Shown one piece after another: positions 1-12,323 of a stretch of DNA of 64,000 nucleotides. The notes below the pieces were generated by a model. It was given only the letters and a program-made list of their open reading frames with translations, was not told the DNA's origin and made no database searches. This DNA is from Liopterus haemorrhoidalis. Its lineage: Eukaryota; Arthropoda; Insecta; Coleoptera; Dytiscidae. Position numbers and translations under genes: made by a program. The stretch spans positions 210,035,324 through 210,099,323 of the forward strand of contig OZ020611.1 of NCBI GenBank assembly GCA_963971575.1, in the 5' to 3' direction. The stretch's first letter is position 1; every line of letters starts with the position of its first letter.

Positions 1-118
1 CATGTTATTTCAGGCATGGAATTTTTCACAAATAAAAATTGTCCTGGCTAATTGCCAAAGCAGTAAATGCCATTAAAAATAAATAGATAAATAAAATAAA
101 ATAAAAAAATACCACGGA
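1..118 (+). mobile_element. 3' part of a tRNA-derived SINE
   Basis: The body (CATGGAATTTTTCAC, then GCTAATTGCCAAAGCAGTAAA, then an A-rich AAATAAAATAAA tail) matches, with divergence, the 3' body of the SINE at 63662-63815 on the opposite strand. The promoter-bearing tRNA-like head would lie before the window. The assignment rests on this internal comparison. Confidence 0.6.
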
Positions 119-977
119 GAAAGTATTTACAAATCCAAATACCAGTAGCAGTTTTTGAAGTATTTAAAATATAATATTTGAAATATTAGAAAGTAATTGA
201 AATACTTTTTCAAATATTCCCAGCTCTTTGGGACATCCTAAATTTTTTTAGTCTATCGCATTGAAAAGTAATTTTATTTAACAAATCAAAAGGGCACTGT
301 AGGTGTCGTACCAAAATATAAAAAATTATTAACACTTGAATAAAGAACTATAGGCTATTCCAAACGTTTAGGCGGAACTAACTGCAATTTTAATTTTTGT
401 AAGTTGTGATGAGCTCTTCTTTTATGGTTTGAAGTAGGCTTTTGCTAAACAAAATTATCAAAAGCCTCACTTAAGCTGTAAAAGATACTAAAATTCAAAA
501 TATAGTTCTCCGCCTAAAGCAAAGAAACAGGCTGTACGTTCTGTACATCCCAAATAAAACAAATATAATCACAATACTTCATAGCCACCTATTTTATTAA
601 AATTAAATAAATGTTGAAAATCAAGTCTTAATACCTCTTTTAATACTGGGTTTAGACCCAGAGTGCTTTTATGATTTTTTAAAGACTAAAAAATACGCAT
701 GTCCCATTTAAAAGATCGTATATATATTTTTTTTAAATACTCGCTTATTTAATGTCCAATTTTTTTTTTCAGTTTAATATTCTTTTTGTAGAGTAAAATA
801 ATTGATCTTTCCTTATTTACTCTACTTCGTATCTCTTATAATAAAGAAATAAGCAATGCTTAAACAGTCTTCAAAATAACCTTGCATAATCATATTAGAA
901 TTAGTTTTAAAAAAATATTTATTTTATATGCAAGAATTACTTTAGTAAATTTAATTAATGCAAATAAATGTTATTAG
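119..977 (+). other. Intron sequence upstream of the first visible TG1 exon
   Basis: AT-rich sequence with no coding potential that I can see. It must be intronic to TG gene 1, because the exon at 978 opens with a splice acceptor and a partial codon. A pyrimidine-rich stretch near 749-772 is not linked to any exon. Confidence 0.6.
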
Positions 978-1246
978 GCCCAAGACCATCTGTAACAAAA
1001 GGAACTCGCGTAATCCTTCCAATTAGTCACAGTCAGTATCAGTCCGAAGGTTTGCCCCATGACAAATCTCGTATGGAACCTATGGCATCTCGTTATGGCG
1101 GCTGGAACATCAGCATCCACCGGCAGGACGGTAACACTCTGTCGCTGCAGGTGCACATCCCATCCTCCGCACAGGTGGGCATCTGGAGATGTAGCATTCA
1201 GACCAACTTCCAAGGACATAGATCCAGTCATCATAGAGATTACAAG
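978..1246 (+). CDS. TG1 exon (end of N-terminal beta-sandwich)
   Basis: The acceptor TTATTAG ends at 977 and the exon starts in phase 1 (one base carried in, codon completed by GC). It encodes a segment with GTRVILPIS and GGWNISIHR, matching HGTLVAIPLL and GNWAAVLQD in TG2. The donor AAG|GTTAAT at 1247 is weak but gives phase 0, which the next exon requires. Confidence 0.88.
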
Positions 1247-4200
1247 GTTAATAGATCTATTACTTTTACTTTTAATTAATGTTAGTTAGGAAGCGCAATG
1301 TTTTTCAATTTGTCATCAGGTGATCAGGAATATTCACACCTTTGTTTCAATGTTTTCTACATATAAATGTTTATGTGGATATTGAAGTACTAATTAATCA
1401 ATACTTACATATTAGAATCACGTAGTTTAGTAAAAACTGCTTTTGACTAGATAATAAAGTTGTTCATTATACAGGGTGTTATATTTTAGTGGACCCAGCA
1501 AATATTTCGCTTATTTATTAAGTTAGTAATTTATTTCATATAGTATGATTTATACAGCAACATGTAAGCTACTTGATGACGGATGTACATTCATGATACC
1601 ACTTCCGGTTTATTAGTAATTAATATCAACTTTGAAATTTCAAACGGAACATACTACATTTTTTCACAAATTTGAAAAGTACATCAAATTTGCTTTACAA
1701 TCATGTAAAATAATCCATATGTTACATTATTAAAAAGTACAATGGCGGGCACTTTTTTATGCACCTAGTCGAAAAAAGAATAGTGAGCCATGACTAAAAA
1801 TTAACTAAAACAATTGTAAACCTGTATTTACAGGTTGACAATTGTTACTGAGTATTTACTCAGTAATAATTGTTCTAACCTTTATTATTAGCAAGTTTCA
1901 TTGTAGTACCTAATTATTAATTTATTATAAAATGAATTTTTCTAAATCAGAAAATGTTGATATGCTAGATGAGTATTTTCGAAGTTGACGGCTGCATTGT
2001 ATGCTGAATTTTTAAATAATGTTTTATACGATTTTTTCGAAGAGATTCCACTTGGAAATAGGCTTGGTATGTGGTTTCAACAAGACGGAGTGCCTGCGCA
2101 TAACGCGAGAAGATGCGTTGATATTTTAAATAACACATTTGAGCGACGTGTTATTGGAACAAATTGTTTAATTCGGTGGCCGGCTCGTTCTCCCGATATG
2201 ACCCCACTTGATTTTTTTTTTATGGGGTTACGTGAAAGATTTTGTTTATAAAGATCCAGTAAACACATTAAACGAACTGAAGAATAAAATTGAAGCGGCA
2301 ATTGAATCTTTATCTGCAGACCAAATAGAAAAGGCTACTTATTCTGTTTTAAAACGTTGTGAAAAATGTATTGAAGAGGCTGGGAGTCATTTTGAATATT
2401 TGTTGTAAAACCACAATAAAAATTATCGTTTAATAATAATAGTTACAATTGTTTTAGTTAATTTTTAGTCATGGCTCACTATTCTTTTTTCGACTAGGTG
2501 CATAAAAAAGTGCCCGCCATTTTACTTTTTAATAATGTAACATATGGATTATTTTACATGATTGTAAAGCAAATTTGATGTAGTTTTCAAATTTGTAAAA
2601 AAATGTAGTATGTTCCATTTGAAATTTCAAAGTTGATATTAAATACTAATAAACCGGAAGTGGTATCATGAATGTACATCCGTCATCAAGTAGCTTACAT
2701 GTTTCTGTATAAATCATGTTATATGAAATAAATTACTACCTTAATAAATAAGCGAGATATTTGCTGGGTCCATTAAAATATAACATCCTGTATACTTATG
2801 TGGTATACAACTTCTACGGGAACGGTTAAGGCTCAAATAGTTTGTTCGTGAACTACTGAGCAGTGAAGCAGGATTCCATCCCCTGCACCAGCAAAAAGTC
2901 ATTAACATTTTCCCGACCGATTCTCCATCAAGGCATTGGATAATCATCGAAGCATAAAGCCTCAGGAATAATGCCCCAGGAAAAAATTTAAGTAGTTCTG
3001 AATCCACTTTAAACATTTGTAGGTCCCATATAATTGTGTTGCACAAGCAACACGAACAACGAACAACACAAGTGTATGTGGAGAAATTGCCAATACTTGA
3101 AACCTTATACTTTATTTAGAAAGCAGAGATAAAAGGTATTTACGTTTAGTTAGTTGGATTAATCCGAGCGATCTAAGTGCTCCCGATCCGTTCGTAAACT
3201 CGGATCGTAGGTAACCAGTGGCGAATTAAGTTACTTGGGGGCCCTGGGCGGTAAAAGTAAAATAGGCCCTATATTATTTTAAATAGAATGGAAATATTTG
3301 TATATAGGCTTCGGTAGGCCCCCCGGGTTTGAAGGGCCCCGGGCGGCCGCCCATTCCGCCCACCGCTTAATTCGCCTCTGTAGGTAACAGCTTATTTTTA
3401 GTCCATCCGAGTAATCTGTCATAGCTCCCAGAGAATTTCTGGACAATCCGATGGTCTAGTAGGTTTGCTGAAATAATTTTGTGGTAGGGGTTAGCCCGAA
3501 TAAATTTGAATCTCACAGCGAATTTGAAACTGATGTAAACATAGCCAAATAAAATGGATTAAATAATTGCTGTGTAACAATTGTGTAACAACTGCGGCAT
3601 TGTTGAGATTTTTTTTTTTTTTATTGAAACGTGTACATATTCTTTGATTTTTACAATTTTGTCTTATTTTGCACCATTCATAATATGACTTCACATACAA
3701 TTTCCACTTCGCACTAGGTGGAAAAACTCAGTATATCGTGTAGTGAACAGTTTGAACACCAAAGAACAATACTACCCAAGATTGCTCACGCTATACGAAA
3801 ACAGAAACTCAATCGTGTGTCGGAATCATCTAGAAATTTTCTGTGTTGAATGTAAGGAAAAACTTTTGACTCTACTGTCATGGAATGGCATATACCAGAA
3901 AAATTCTATAGACTTAATAAACGACTCATCGTCGTTTAGTAAAGCACTCACAGTCGTTTGACGTGGTTGGATAAATAAATATATGTGCTATTATTATTGT
4001 ATACATTATTATACTACCCATATATTAAACTATGCACAGGAGCTATCAAATATACTTGTACCTATCATTCGACGAAGGATTATTCAAAAAGATTTTTGTC
4101 GTAAATCGAGGAAAATCTGTACGTATTCGAAGTCAGGCACATTTAACTTATTCAGAGCCGGTTTTACCATTAATAAAGTCTAGATGACCGTCTAGAAGCA

Positions 4201-7200
4201 TCACGAAATGGGAGCGCTGGCAGGCTATGAAATTATTACTTTTATGTACTTAGGTGTTGAATGTAAAAATTATATTTTGATATTTATCTTATACCTCCAC
4301 TTAATTATACTTAGAAGGTGTAGAATTATGTCTTTCTTAGGGGCTCCAAGACCCTCGTGACGACTCTGTTCAGAATTATAATTGAAATATTTGGACTGTA
4401 ACTCATACAACATGTGACAACCAATTTGAATTTAATTTTTGTAGTGTGAGGAAGACATTTACATCTTATTCAACCCATGGTGCCGCGAGGATCCAGTGTA
4501 CATGGAAGGAGATTCTCAACGTAGGGAATATGTCTTGAATGAAACTGGTAAGATCTGGGTCGGCTCTTATAAGAATCCCAAAGGCAGGAGATGGATTTAC
4601 GGGCAATTTGACGATGTTGTATTACCTGCAACTATGTACCTCCTGGAGCAATCTTCTCTTCCACATCCTGATCGCGGTTCACCAATTCAAGTGGTTCGAG
4701 CCATCTCAGCAATAGTAAGTTGTTTAAATTTAACATTATATGCATATCTATATCATAGGCATCATACATTTGATTATTATTATTTTACCTTTTTTAAAGT
4801 TTAATAGGTATAACCAAGAAATCCTTATAACGTACTCATGTTTCTGTCTGTCTGTCTATCTATATGTCCATCTGTCTGTAGTCAAAATTTCCTTATAAAC
4901 GAATGAATGTCACAGTTGGTGGATTTAATTTTAAATATAATGATATCGATATTACTTAATTTGTACTTACTCTGTACACATCTAACTTTCACATAAGGAG
5001 TTCATAATTCGCGAACGGTTTCGAATAGGAACTGTCCGGGTTCGCTAGCTGGTTACATTCTTAAGATGGATTTAAGCGTTCTGTTAATTATATTCAACGA
5101 TTTAACTAACCTGCTTTAATTACGTTTATGGGTTTAATATTTATATATATATATTTTTTTATACTATGACTTACAAATTAACAATGGAAGCTAAACCTAA
5201 TCCGAGACACGTTCTCTTAAGTCTCTGCAATTAATTCACTGGGCAGCCAATCGTCCACTACTGACTCCGAAAACCAATTGTCTCTCATAAGTTTTTGAAT
5301 ATTGGCTCTTCATTTTCTTAGTTGAGCACTAAAATAACTTATATACGGATTCATTGTTACAATATCTTGACAGCTAAATACTCTAATGCCCAGTTGCATA
5401 AATGTCTGAAAACCAGATGTAAGCTAAAACTAGATGTAAAACACAAAAAAAAGTGTTTTACATCGAGTTTAAGCTTACATCTATTTCTAAGACTTTTATG
5501 CAACCAGGCATATATTTTTTAACTCATAGTGGCCAAAATCTGAACTCAATTAAAAGGTTTAAGTCAAAATTTAAAAATTTGATTGGGTTAATACTATATA
5601 AAATTACTTTCTTGTTCTGAAAAACTACTGAATACTTCTGAAATTGAATTACTCTGTAAGTTTCTTGGTAGATTTAAACATTTCCTTTTTTCAGGTGAAC
5701 TCTTACGATGATAATGGTTTGATGGTAGGTCGCTGGGATGGCGATTACAAGGATGGTATTTCACCACACGCCTGGACTGGTTCAGTTGCTATCATGGAAC
5801 AATATCTTAGTGAAGGAGGACAATCTGTCAAATACGGTCAATGCTGGGTGTTCTCAGCTGTGGTGGTCACTATGTGCAGAGCTTTGGGTATTCCTTGCCG
5901 ATCAGTCACCAATTATGTCTCTGCCCATGATACTAACCGCTCACTCACAATTGACAAGTAAGGGAAAATATTTTATTAAACGATAACAAAATTTACAAAT
6001 TTCTATTCACAAAGGTGTTTATTACCAAGGAACAATGTCCAGTTTCCTATGCCTGTTATATAACCAATACCGAAACATGGGTATTTTGTACCTGGGCCAG
6101 GAAAATAAAAGTTGCTCTTGAAGCAATCAATGTTAATTCTATATTTTTAATTCGAAAATCGCGCCCCCATCGTGACATGAGACAAGTAACCCGTCTGCCC
6201 CTTTTTCCGGCACCTGTACCCTTACTTGTTAGATCTTCGTTGACTAATCTATCTCCCCATAATATTTTCTTGCATCGTTCTTACAAGACCTATTTACTGT
6301 ATTCTTATCTCATTTCCTGTGCCTAAGGTGTTGCTAACAGTTAAAAATCCGGAGAGACAGCAGTCAATTGGCCTGTTTTAAAACATCTCCATTCTAAAAT
6401 AACTGTGAAGATGTCATTAGTTAGTTCCTGAACGTCCTTTCTGCAGCACTTTTATATTCAAACCATATCCAAACAACTCACTTCAGACCAGTCGCAACAC
6501 TGGCAAAATTTCTAGGAACATCTCTCTAAAAAAAAGTTTTTATTTATTTGGCATCTAAAATATCTCCCTAATAAATGTACCATCAGCTACATAAAAGGTA
6601 TATACATGTGTATTAGAACATATTTTGATACTTTTGCTATCTATTTTTTTATGAAATTATTCTATTATCAAACTTATTCTGCTTGGCGTTCTCATAATAT
6701 AGATTTTCTATTTTTAGGCATCATTGAGGCCAATTTTCCTAAACTCCTGCAGATACTAGGTTTTCTACAACATAGTAATCATAATAAAATCACAAATTAA
6801 CATGCTTTTCATTTCACTACTGTTCCTTCCCGTTTTCCTCTTTCTTCTTGAAGATTTTGATAATCACTGTTTTTCATTCTTCTTATTTTGTCTTTCAACA
6901 TATATGTTGCTCAGTGTCAATGTTCTTATTGTCCTACCGTTTTATCATGGAACATTCATTTCATGTCATGTTTTTATTCTAACTCATTCTTACCCTATAT
7001 TTTCTAATGTTTTATAATTTCCTTCTCATATTAACTGTTTGTCTCCCTCAGACGACGGCCCTTAGCCTTAATGCTAAGTTAAATTTCTATATTAACATTA
7101 ATAACATTTTCCAGATATTTCGATAAGGATGGCAACGAAATCGAACGTGGTCCTGAAGGTGTCGAATACAACGATTCTTGCTGGAACTTCCATGTATGGA

Positions 7201-10099
7201 ACGACGTATGGATGACCCGTCCTGATTTGCCACCAGGTTATGGTGGCTGGCAAATCATCGATGCTACTCCACAAGAAGAAAGCGATAATATGTTCAAATG
7301 TGGTCCAGCTTCAGTGGAAGCTGTTCGTCGTGGTGAAGTTGGTTTTGCTTACGATACACCATTTATGTATAGTGAAGTTAATGCTGATCTATGTCACTTC
7401 CAAGAGGATGATCAATCTGATTGGGGATTCTCTAGATTAAATATCAGCCAATACCAGTAAGTTACTATTGTTTCTAATCTTAATTATTCCTGGTCACAAT
7501 CTGGCCAGATATATTTAAAATTTAATAATTACGCCTAATATTGTAACAAAGCGTATTGTAAATCTTCTTATTTCGTTAATCACTAAGACGCGGACCATAT
7601 ATACCAAATCATTAAATATATTTCTGAAATCTTTGTGGTCTTGGGTAGGTGCATTCAACTGCTTACAAAGGCAATAGAAATATTTATATATTAATTAATT
7701 TTGCATATTTTGTGCGCACTTTAGTAATCACCTGATAATGAACTTTATATATATTACTATTTTAATTTTTTGTCTAGGTGTGGTCGTAAGATTGTTACCA
7801 AACGAATCGATCGTGACGACGACGAAGGCGACAACGACATGATGGATGTCACCACCGATTATAAGAACCCCGAAGGCTCTCATGCCGAACGCCTTTCCGT
7901 ATTCAATGCAGTCCGTGGTGTACCAAAAACTCAACAATACTATGATTACCCACAACGCAGCATTCAACAAGAAGACGTTTACTTTGACCTCGTCGACATA
8001 GACTCAATTCCATTTGGCCAAAGCTTCGACATAATCGTCAACATTCAAAACAAATCCAACGATATGCGAACTGTTACTGCTGTATTAACAGCAAATTCCG
8101 TTTATTATACTGGTCAATTAGCATCCAAGTTGAAACGTTCACAGGGAGAATTTGTTGTAAGACCTGGACAGAGGGAGGTGTTGAAGATTCATGTTACACC
8201 ATCGGATTATATGGATAAATTGGTGGATCACAGCTTAATTAAGATCTATGCTATGGCTAATGTGAAGGAGACAAGGCAGACTTGGAGTGAAGAGGATGAC
8301 TTTATTCTGTCTAAACCAAGGATGTCTGTACAAGCTAGAGGAAGTGCGAGAGTTGGACAAGAATGTTATGTCACATTCAGGTAAGAAGTATTTAGTGCTA
8401 TATTGAGTAGAACAAGCGAAAGGCAGGGGCTGGAAGTACAGAGGCATAGGGTGCCCAAAAAAAGGGCGCTTAGGTATACATATTCCAATAAAAGAACTTT
8501 GTTTCCTTATATTGCCTCAGGCGCCAAAGCTAGACGCTAGCTCTGATCTTACTTACTGATATACAGTTGACTGCGTGAAATATTTTATAAGCAATTTTTG
8601 GAAAACGTTTCTAATCTGTGAACATTTTCAATATGTTTCCAGTTATCTTTAGTTTCTATTTCTCCTTGTAAAAGGAATAGTACTCTTGGTTTGCTATTAT
8701 AGTAGGACACCGATTTTCGGCGTTCTGTTAATACGGTAATTTTGAATTATAAATCATTAGAAGCATAAATATGTATTTAATCACTAAATGAGAATTGGGC
8801 GTTCAACGTCATTTTATTGTCGATGATATAATTCTATTAAGATTCACCACATTATACTCATAGGGCAAAATTAATATTCCAAAATATTGTGGAAAAAGCT
8901 ATATTTCACAATTCAGAGATTTTAGTTTTTTGCGAAGATCCTAGAAACTAGCTCGCTGTATGAAAGTGTGATATATAATTAGATCTAGATATTCAGGAAA
9001 TGGTTATAATTCTTTTTTAGCACTATATCCAGGACAGAGTTTAAGACTGATGATGCCCTAAGCTAAATATTTTAAGATCCGTCCCAGAGAAGAAAATTTT
9101 CAATGATTTCTAAAAAGCCATTGAAGTCCCCAAAATATAAAGTTTAATATTATTTTATATTGAATATAATATTTTTATGATAATTTTTGTAAACATTTTA
9201 CATCTTCTCTCTAACTTCTAGTGAAGTATGAAAACCCAATGAGTACTCATCATCTTATTTTGTTTTCTGCATGCTGTTTTGTTTCTGTTTATTTGACGTG
9301 TTGTGAAACGAAGACTAGGGTTTCATTTCTTTTAACATTGTTCTTTTCAGTGCCATACACGATTCTCTGAATTGTTTCTTGTTCTTACATGACTTATCCA
9401 GTTCCACTTTCTTTGTAATACGTCTGTCATTATGAATTTCTATTTAGTTCTTCACTACTTATAGAGTTAGTCCAACTAATAATTAAAAAGGATATAACGA
9501 TAAGATTACTTCATTCTTTCGACTCTATATTAACTGGGACTCAAAATTACGTGAGCGTGTTCTACATTTTCAAAACTATAATTTGCTGTCAATTTCGATT
9601 CGTTAAAGATTCAAAACTAATTATGAGTTCATATTACAGTTACCACTTATTACAGTTTAAAAGTCTGATCTTGGTGTTTGCATTCTAGTCTCGCATTTAT
9701 GAAAAGGTCATTTGAAAATTAGCTGATTCTTCATCTTATGGGTCTTCCTGCAACGTAAGGAGATTGTGTTTACAACGTAGCAACATTATTTGTTCAGCTG
9801 AAATAACACTTAGTCTTTTTAACATAATGTGAACTGATTTTTCATGTATTTTGTTTTCTTATTTCAGTTTCCAAAATCCATTGAATGTCACTCTAACCGA
9901 CTGTTACTTCACTCTGGAAGGCCCTGGATTGCAGCGTCCAAAACACGTAAAACATCGCGATGTCCGATCAGGCGAATTGGTAACATTCAGCGATACATTC
10001 GTCCCGCGAAAACAAGGAGAAAGAAAGATCGTAGCAACATTCACATCCAGACAGATGAGCGAAGTGAATGGAAGCTGCAATATCAGTGTCCATCATTAA
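978..10099 (+). CDS. Transglutaminase gene 1 (annulin-like), 5' incomplete
   Basis: Protein-glutamine gamma-glutamyltransferase: Ca2+-dependent acyl transfer from glutamine to lysine or amines, which cross-links proteins. Exons are 978-1246, 4445-4714, 5695-5957, 7115-7456, 7778-8380 and 9868-10099. Phases join perfectly to give 658 residues. Domains in order are the end of the N-terminal beta-sandwich, the papain-like catalytic core with the triad Cys (YGQCWVF), His (NFHVWNDVW) and Asp ([12 protein letters not shown]), then two C-terminal beta-barrels (exons 5 and 6). The first exons, which would show a secretion signal or lipid anchor, lie before the window. All residues needed for catalysis are present and there are no frameshifts, so the gene looks functional. 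A second paralogue starts 20 kb downstream on the same strand. Which of the insect transglutaminase paralogues this is cannot be decided here. Confidence 0.95.
1472..1819 (+). repeat. Left long terminal inverted repeat
   Basis: About 348 bp matching the reverse complement of 2443-2790 with a few substitutions. It ends at the inner border TTAACTAAAACAATTGTAA. Confidence 0.85.
1932..2408 (+). pseudogene. Broken DDE transposase of the long-TIR element
   Basis: An ATG at 1932 opens [16 protein letters not shown], resembling the N-terminus of insect mariner-like transposases, then hits a stop at about 1986. The catalytic half follows ([15 protein letters not shown] with the second catalytic Asp, then [14 protein letters not shown]). 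A frameshift in the T-run near 2210-2220 moves the C-terminus ([17 protein letters not shown]) to another frame, ending at 2408. Roughly the middle half of a normal transposase is missing, so the copy is defective. Confidence 0.82.
2443..2790 (-). repeat. Right long terminal inverted repeat
   Basis: Inverted partner of 1472-1819. It contains the same blocks in reverse, for example GTGCCCGCCAT and CGGAAGTGGTATCATGAATG. Confidence 0.85.
2793..3215. other. TG1 intron sequence, no feature found
   Basis: No recognisable coding or repeat structure. An open frame on the minus strand (2741-3046) includes the mariner end and looks incidental. Confidence 0.4.
3216..3380. mobile_element. hAT-type MITE, 165 bp
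   Basis: The ends are CAGTGGCGAATTAAG and CTTAATTCGCCTCTG, imperfect inverted repeats. An exact 8-bp target duplication TAGGTAAC flanks it at 3208-3215 and 3381-3388, diagnostic for hAT insertion. The interior is GC-rich and non-coding. Confidence 0.88.
3389..4444. other. Rest of TG1 intron, no feature found
   Basis: AT-rich. Small open frames at 3743-3961 and 3983-4183 lack recognisable motifs and splice context, so I leave them uncalled. Confidence 0.4.
4445..4714 (+). CDS. TG1 exon (ILFNPWC segment)
   Basis: The acceptor TTTTTGTAG ends at 4444; the exon is phase 0 in and phase 0 out, with donor GTAAGT at 4715. It encodes [16 protein letters not shown], the hallmark N-x-W-C transglutaminase motif at the sandwich/core junction, then [20 protein letters not shown] and VVRAISAI. 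Confidence 0.92.
5387..5510. mobile_element. Fold-back MITE, 124 bp
   Basis: Almost fully palindromic: TGCCCAGTTGCATAA at the left pairs with TTATGCAACCAGGCA at the right, and the pairing continues inward (GATGTAAGCT..., then GATGTAAAACAC against GTGTTTTACATC). The superfamily is unresolved because I see no clear target duplication. Confidence 0.7.
5695..5957 (+). CDS. TG1 exon with catalytic cysteine
   Basis: The acceptor TTTTTTCAG ends at 5694; phase 0 in, phase 2 out; donor GTAAGG at 5958. It carries VNSYDDNG, then W-G-S-like substrate-channel sequence, then [11 protein letters not shown] with the nucleophile Cys, followed by [14 protein letters not shown], which is highly conserved in the family. 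Confidence 0.94.
5958..7114 (+). other. TG1 intron, no feature found
   Basis: Non-coding. Open frames at 6015-6326, 6606-6800 and 6802-7017 are low-complexity, Phe/Leu-rich or unsupported. The acceptor tract is ATTTTCCAG. Confidence 0.5.
7115..7456 (+). CDS. TG1 exon with catalytic His and Asp
   Basis: The acceptor TTTTCCAG ends at 7114; phase 2 in and out; donor GTAAGT at 7457. It encodes [22 protein letters not shown] (catalytic His), [14 protein letters not shown] (catalytic Asp) and [15 protein letters not shown], the order found in animal transglutaminases. Confidence 0.95.
7778..8380 (+). CDS. TG1 exon: end of core, first beta-barrel
   Basis: The acceptor TTTTTTGTCTAG ends at 7777; phase 2 in and out; donor GTAAGA at 8381. 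It begins [11 protein letters not shown] followed by an acidic loop ([10 protein letters not shown]) at the place of the family's Ca2+-responsive loop, then [12 protein letters not shown] and the first C-terminal barrel ([17 protein letters not shown] onward). Confidence 0.93.
8381..9867 (+). other. TG1 last intron, no feature found
   Basis: 1487 bp between matching phase-2 splice sites. AT-rich, with no coding motif or repeat recognised. Confidence 0.55.
9868..10099 (+). CDS. TG1 last exon: second beta-barrel and stop
   Basis: The acceptor CTTATTTCAG ends at 9867; phase 2 in. It encodes [20 protein letters not shown], a stereotyped start of the last transglutaminase barrel, and ends GSCNISVHH followed by TAA at 10097-10099. 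Confidence 0.94.
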
Positions 10100-11649
10100 A
10101 TAGAATCAATAAACATGAATTCAATTTAGACGACTCGGCTATTCGAATAATGATTACTCTATGGTTTACAACAATACTCAGCACGCATGTGTAGTGGATT
10201 TGCACGTTGGTTTGGGTTGGGTTATATTAGGGTTCATATCAGTTTTCTAATTAAATACTGGGTTTAACAATTTAATATCATTTGTTTATACTTTTCCATC
10301 GTTTACATCATACTTATGAAACGAATTGAAATTAATTCAATCGTTTTTTTGTTTACATTAAACAAAATAAGGCGGGATTAATTTGAATTTGAAAATAGAT
10401 CACTATAAATATTTCATTTAGAAATATTTAACATATCTACTTATGTTTAATAATCCTGAATAATTGATATGAACATTTGGTTTATTATTATATAATTCAC
10501 ATTTATTTTCTAAAATTTTCCTTCTGTATCTTATATTCTTGATTCTTTTTTTCTTCATTTTCCTACGTTCATAATCTACATTTTCTTATTCCCCTTTTCT
10601 ATCTTTATCCGTCTTTAAACTTATTTTGGAAGATTAATGCGAATAACTTGTTATTAATTATTAGCTATTAATTATATTCATATTATTTTTCTATCGAACT
10701 GCAGTAAGTGTTTGAAACATATTGTTTTAACAGATTTGGTTTATCTTTTCAGAAGTTGTAGAGTAAGAATTATAACGTGGATATATTATAAATATTGTAC
10801 TGATATGTAATAGAAGCATTATAAAATATACGTTTCCAGCAGCATTTAAAATGAATTCAGTATGTATTTATTTTTTGACATTTTCCTGGCATGTTTACAA
10901 ATGATTTACAGGACATTAATATAAATATGTGCTTCAAGAACATAATAATAATAATAATAAATATAAAATAATTATACTATTAATATTACGTGTACAAAAG
11001 TTTTCAATGATAGTTATTTGCATAACAATAATCAAAATATTTGCCTTCGCTTTCTATGACTTTCTGTCACCTCTTTCTCCAAGTCAAAGTAAATTCGTGC
11101 GTGCTATAAATAAATTTTGGAGGCAGCTAAAAAAAGAACACACGCATGTCTCACAAGATGCACAGGAAGACCTTTTCGGCATAGATGTTTGGTTTGGCCA
11201 TTGATGTTGATGGCAGAGCTATGAATTTCTGCGTTAAAAATTGTTGATGTTCAGAATCCATTTTTCGTTATTGGTAATAATTTTCCACAATATTGCTCTT
11301 ATGTTGCCACACAATCAATGAAATATACATGTTGGGCCAGCTGGCTTTATCACACACCTTCGTATAGCTCATTATTGTTGGACACACGGACACCTCCGTG
11401 GTGAAGACACTCCTATTTATAAGACGTGGGACACAAATTTATCTGTATTTTATATTTTAGCTGAATACTTATGTATATCAGACACAGAATTTTCTTTTGC
11501 TTTCTCCATAGTTTAAAACCAGCATTAACGCTTCATATAAGACAGAGACTTACATTCCATTACCCTACAGCCTTTGACATATACTGATGATCATAGGCCT
11601 CCTCTTTTTGTTTTTATTTTATTTATTCCATATTAACTAACTGTATCTA
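10100..11649 (+). other. TG1 3' UTR and downstream spacer
   Basis: Follows the TG1 stop. AATAAA occurs at 10108-10113, only 9 bases past the stop, which is too close to be convincing as the polyadenylation signal. Other A/T-rich candidates follow, so the transcript end cannot be placed. The remainder is AT-rich; an open frame at 10929-11204 has no recognisable motif. Confidence 0.4.
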
Positions 11650-11925
11650 ATTGCCGGCATATCTTTTTAAATTGTCTGCTCATTCTAGTATTTTCCTAGT
11701 CGATTTGTCATCATCAAGTCTGGCTATTACCATTTAAGTTAGATAGTTAGTTAAAAATTTTTGCCATTTAAGTCAAGTGTTCGCTTTTCTCTTCTTTCTG
11801 GTTACACCTAGTATCAATCTTTCCATAGATCTTTGAGCTACTCTAAAATTATCAGCAGATTTTCCCTTTAAAATTGTTGATTTTGTTTTACCTATAGGAG
11901 AAACTGGCATTACGCATTTTTCAGA
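11650..11925 (-). pseudogene. Relic of a non-LTR reverse transcriptase tail
   Basis: Read on the minus strand, the sequence gives CVMPVSPIG, then KGKSADNFRVAQRSMERLIL and GVTRKKRKA before stops and frameshifts. This is the conserved segment just C-terminal to the reverse transcriptase domain of many insect endonuclease-RT elements (pattern K-x-AD-x-LRVAQRxMER). Recognition is from a short stretch only. Confidence 0.55.
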
Positions 11926-12055
11926 CACTCTCTTTCAAGGAGATAGCTTTAAAATAGATTTCTGAGTTTTCTAAATATTGCCCAATCCAGACAAATTTTA
12001 CTGGATACTTTTAGTGTTTAATTGTCACGACGGGCAGCCATGTCATTCCCGAGGT

Positions 12056-12315
12056 CAGGGGTTGGCAACCTCTTTTACATCGCGGGCCGCATTCAGTAGC
12101 ATTCGTTTTTCATTTTTAAGTCGCGGGCCGCTTTCATTAACAAAATTTTTTGGCGGGCCATACTTCCTTTTGTAATTTATATAGCAGCGGCAGTAATGTG
12201 TTCGCTACGCTAGATAAGAAAAGTAAACATTATATTTTCTTATTGGTGGGCCGCATAAAGTCGTTCGGTATGCCTCATTCCTCCCATGCCACGGGCCGTC
12301 GGTTGCTGACCCGTG
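12056..12315. mobile_element. hAT-type MITE, 260 bp
   Basis: The ends are CAGGGGTTGGCAACC and GGTTGCTGACCCGTG. Flanks CCCGAGGT (12048-12055) and CCCTAGGT (12316-12323) match in 7 of 8 bases, as expected for an aged hAT duplication. The interior repeats GCGGGCCGC-like blocks. Confidence 0.8.
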
Positions 12316-12323
12316 CCCTAGGT

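Larger units (their letters stand above)
1472..2790 (+). mobile_element. Mariner/Tc1-superfamily element with long inverted repeats
   Basis: A complete 1319-bp element. TA duplications sit at 1470-1471 and 2791-2792. The ends begin CAGGGTGTTATATTTTAGTG and run as near-perfect inverted repeats of about 348 bp (1472-1819 and 2443-2790), far longer than usual mariner termini. Between them is a broken transposase. It lies in a TG1 intron. Confidence 0.88.

Noticed and set aside
7728..7970. 80-codon minus-strand frame with a hydrophobic stretch.
   Set aside because: It is antisense to the well-supported TG1 exon 7778-8380.
10108..10113. AATAAA as the TG1 polyadenylation signal.
   Set aside because: It is only 9 bases after the stop codon, which would give almost no 3' UTR; later signals are more likely.
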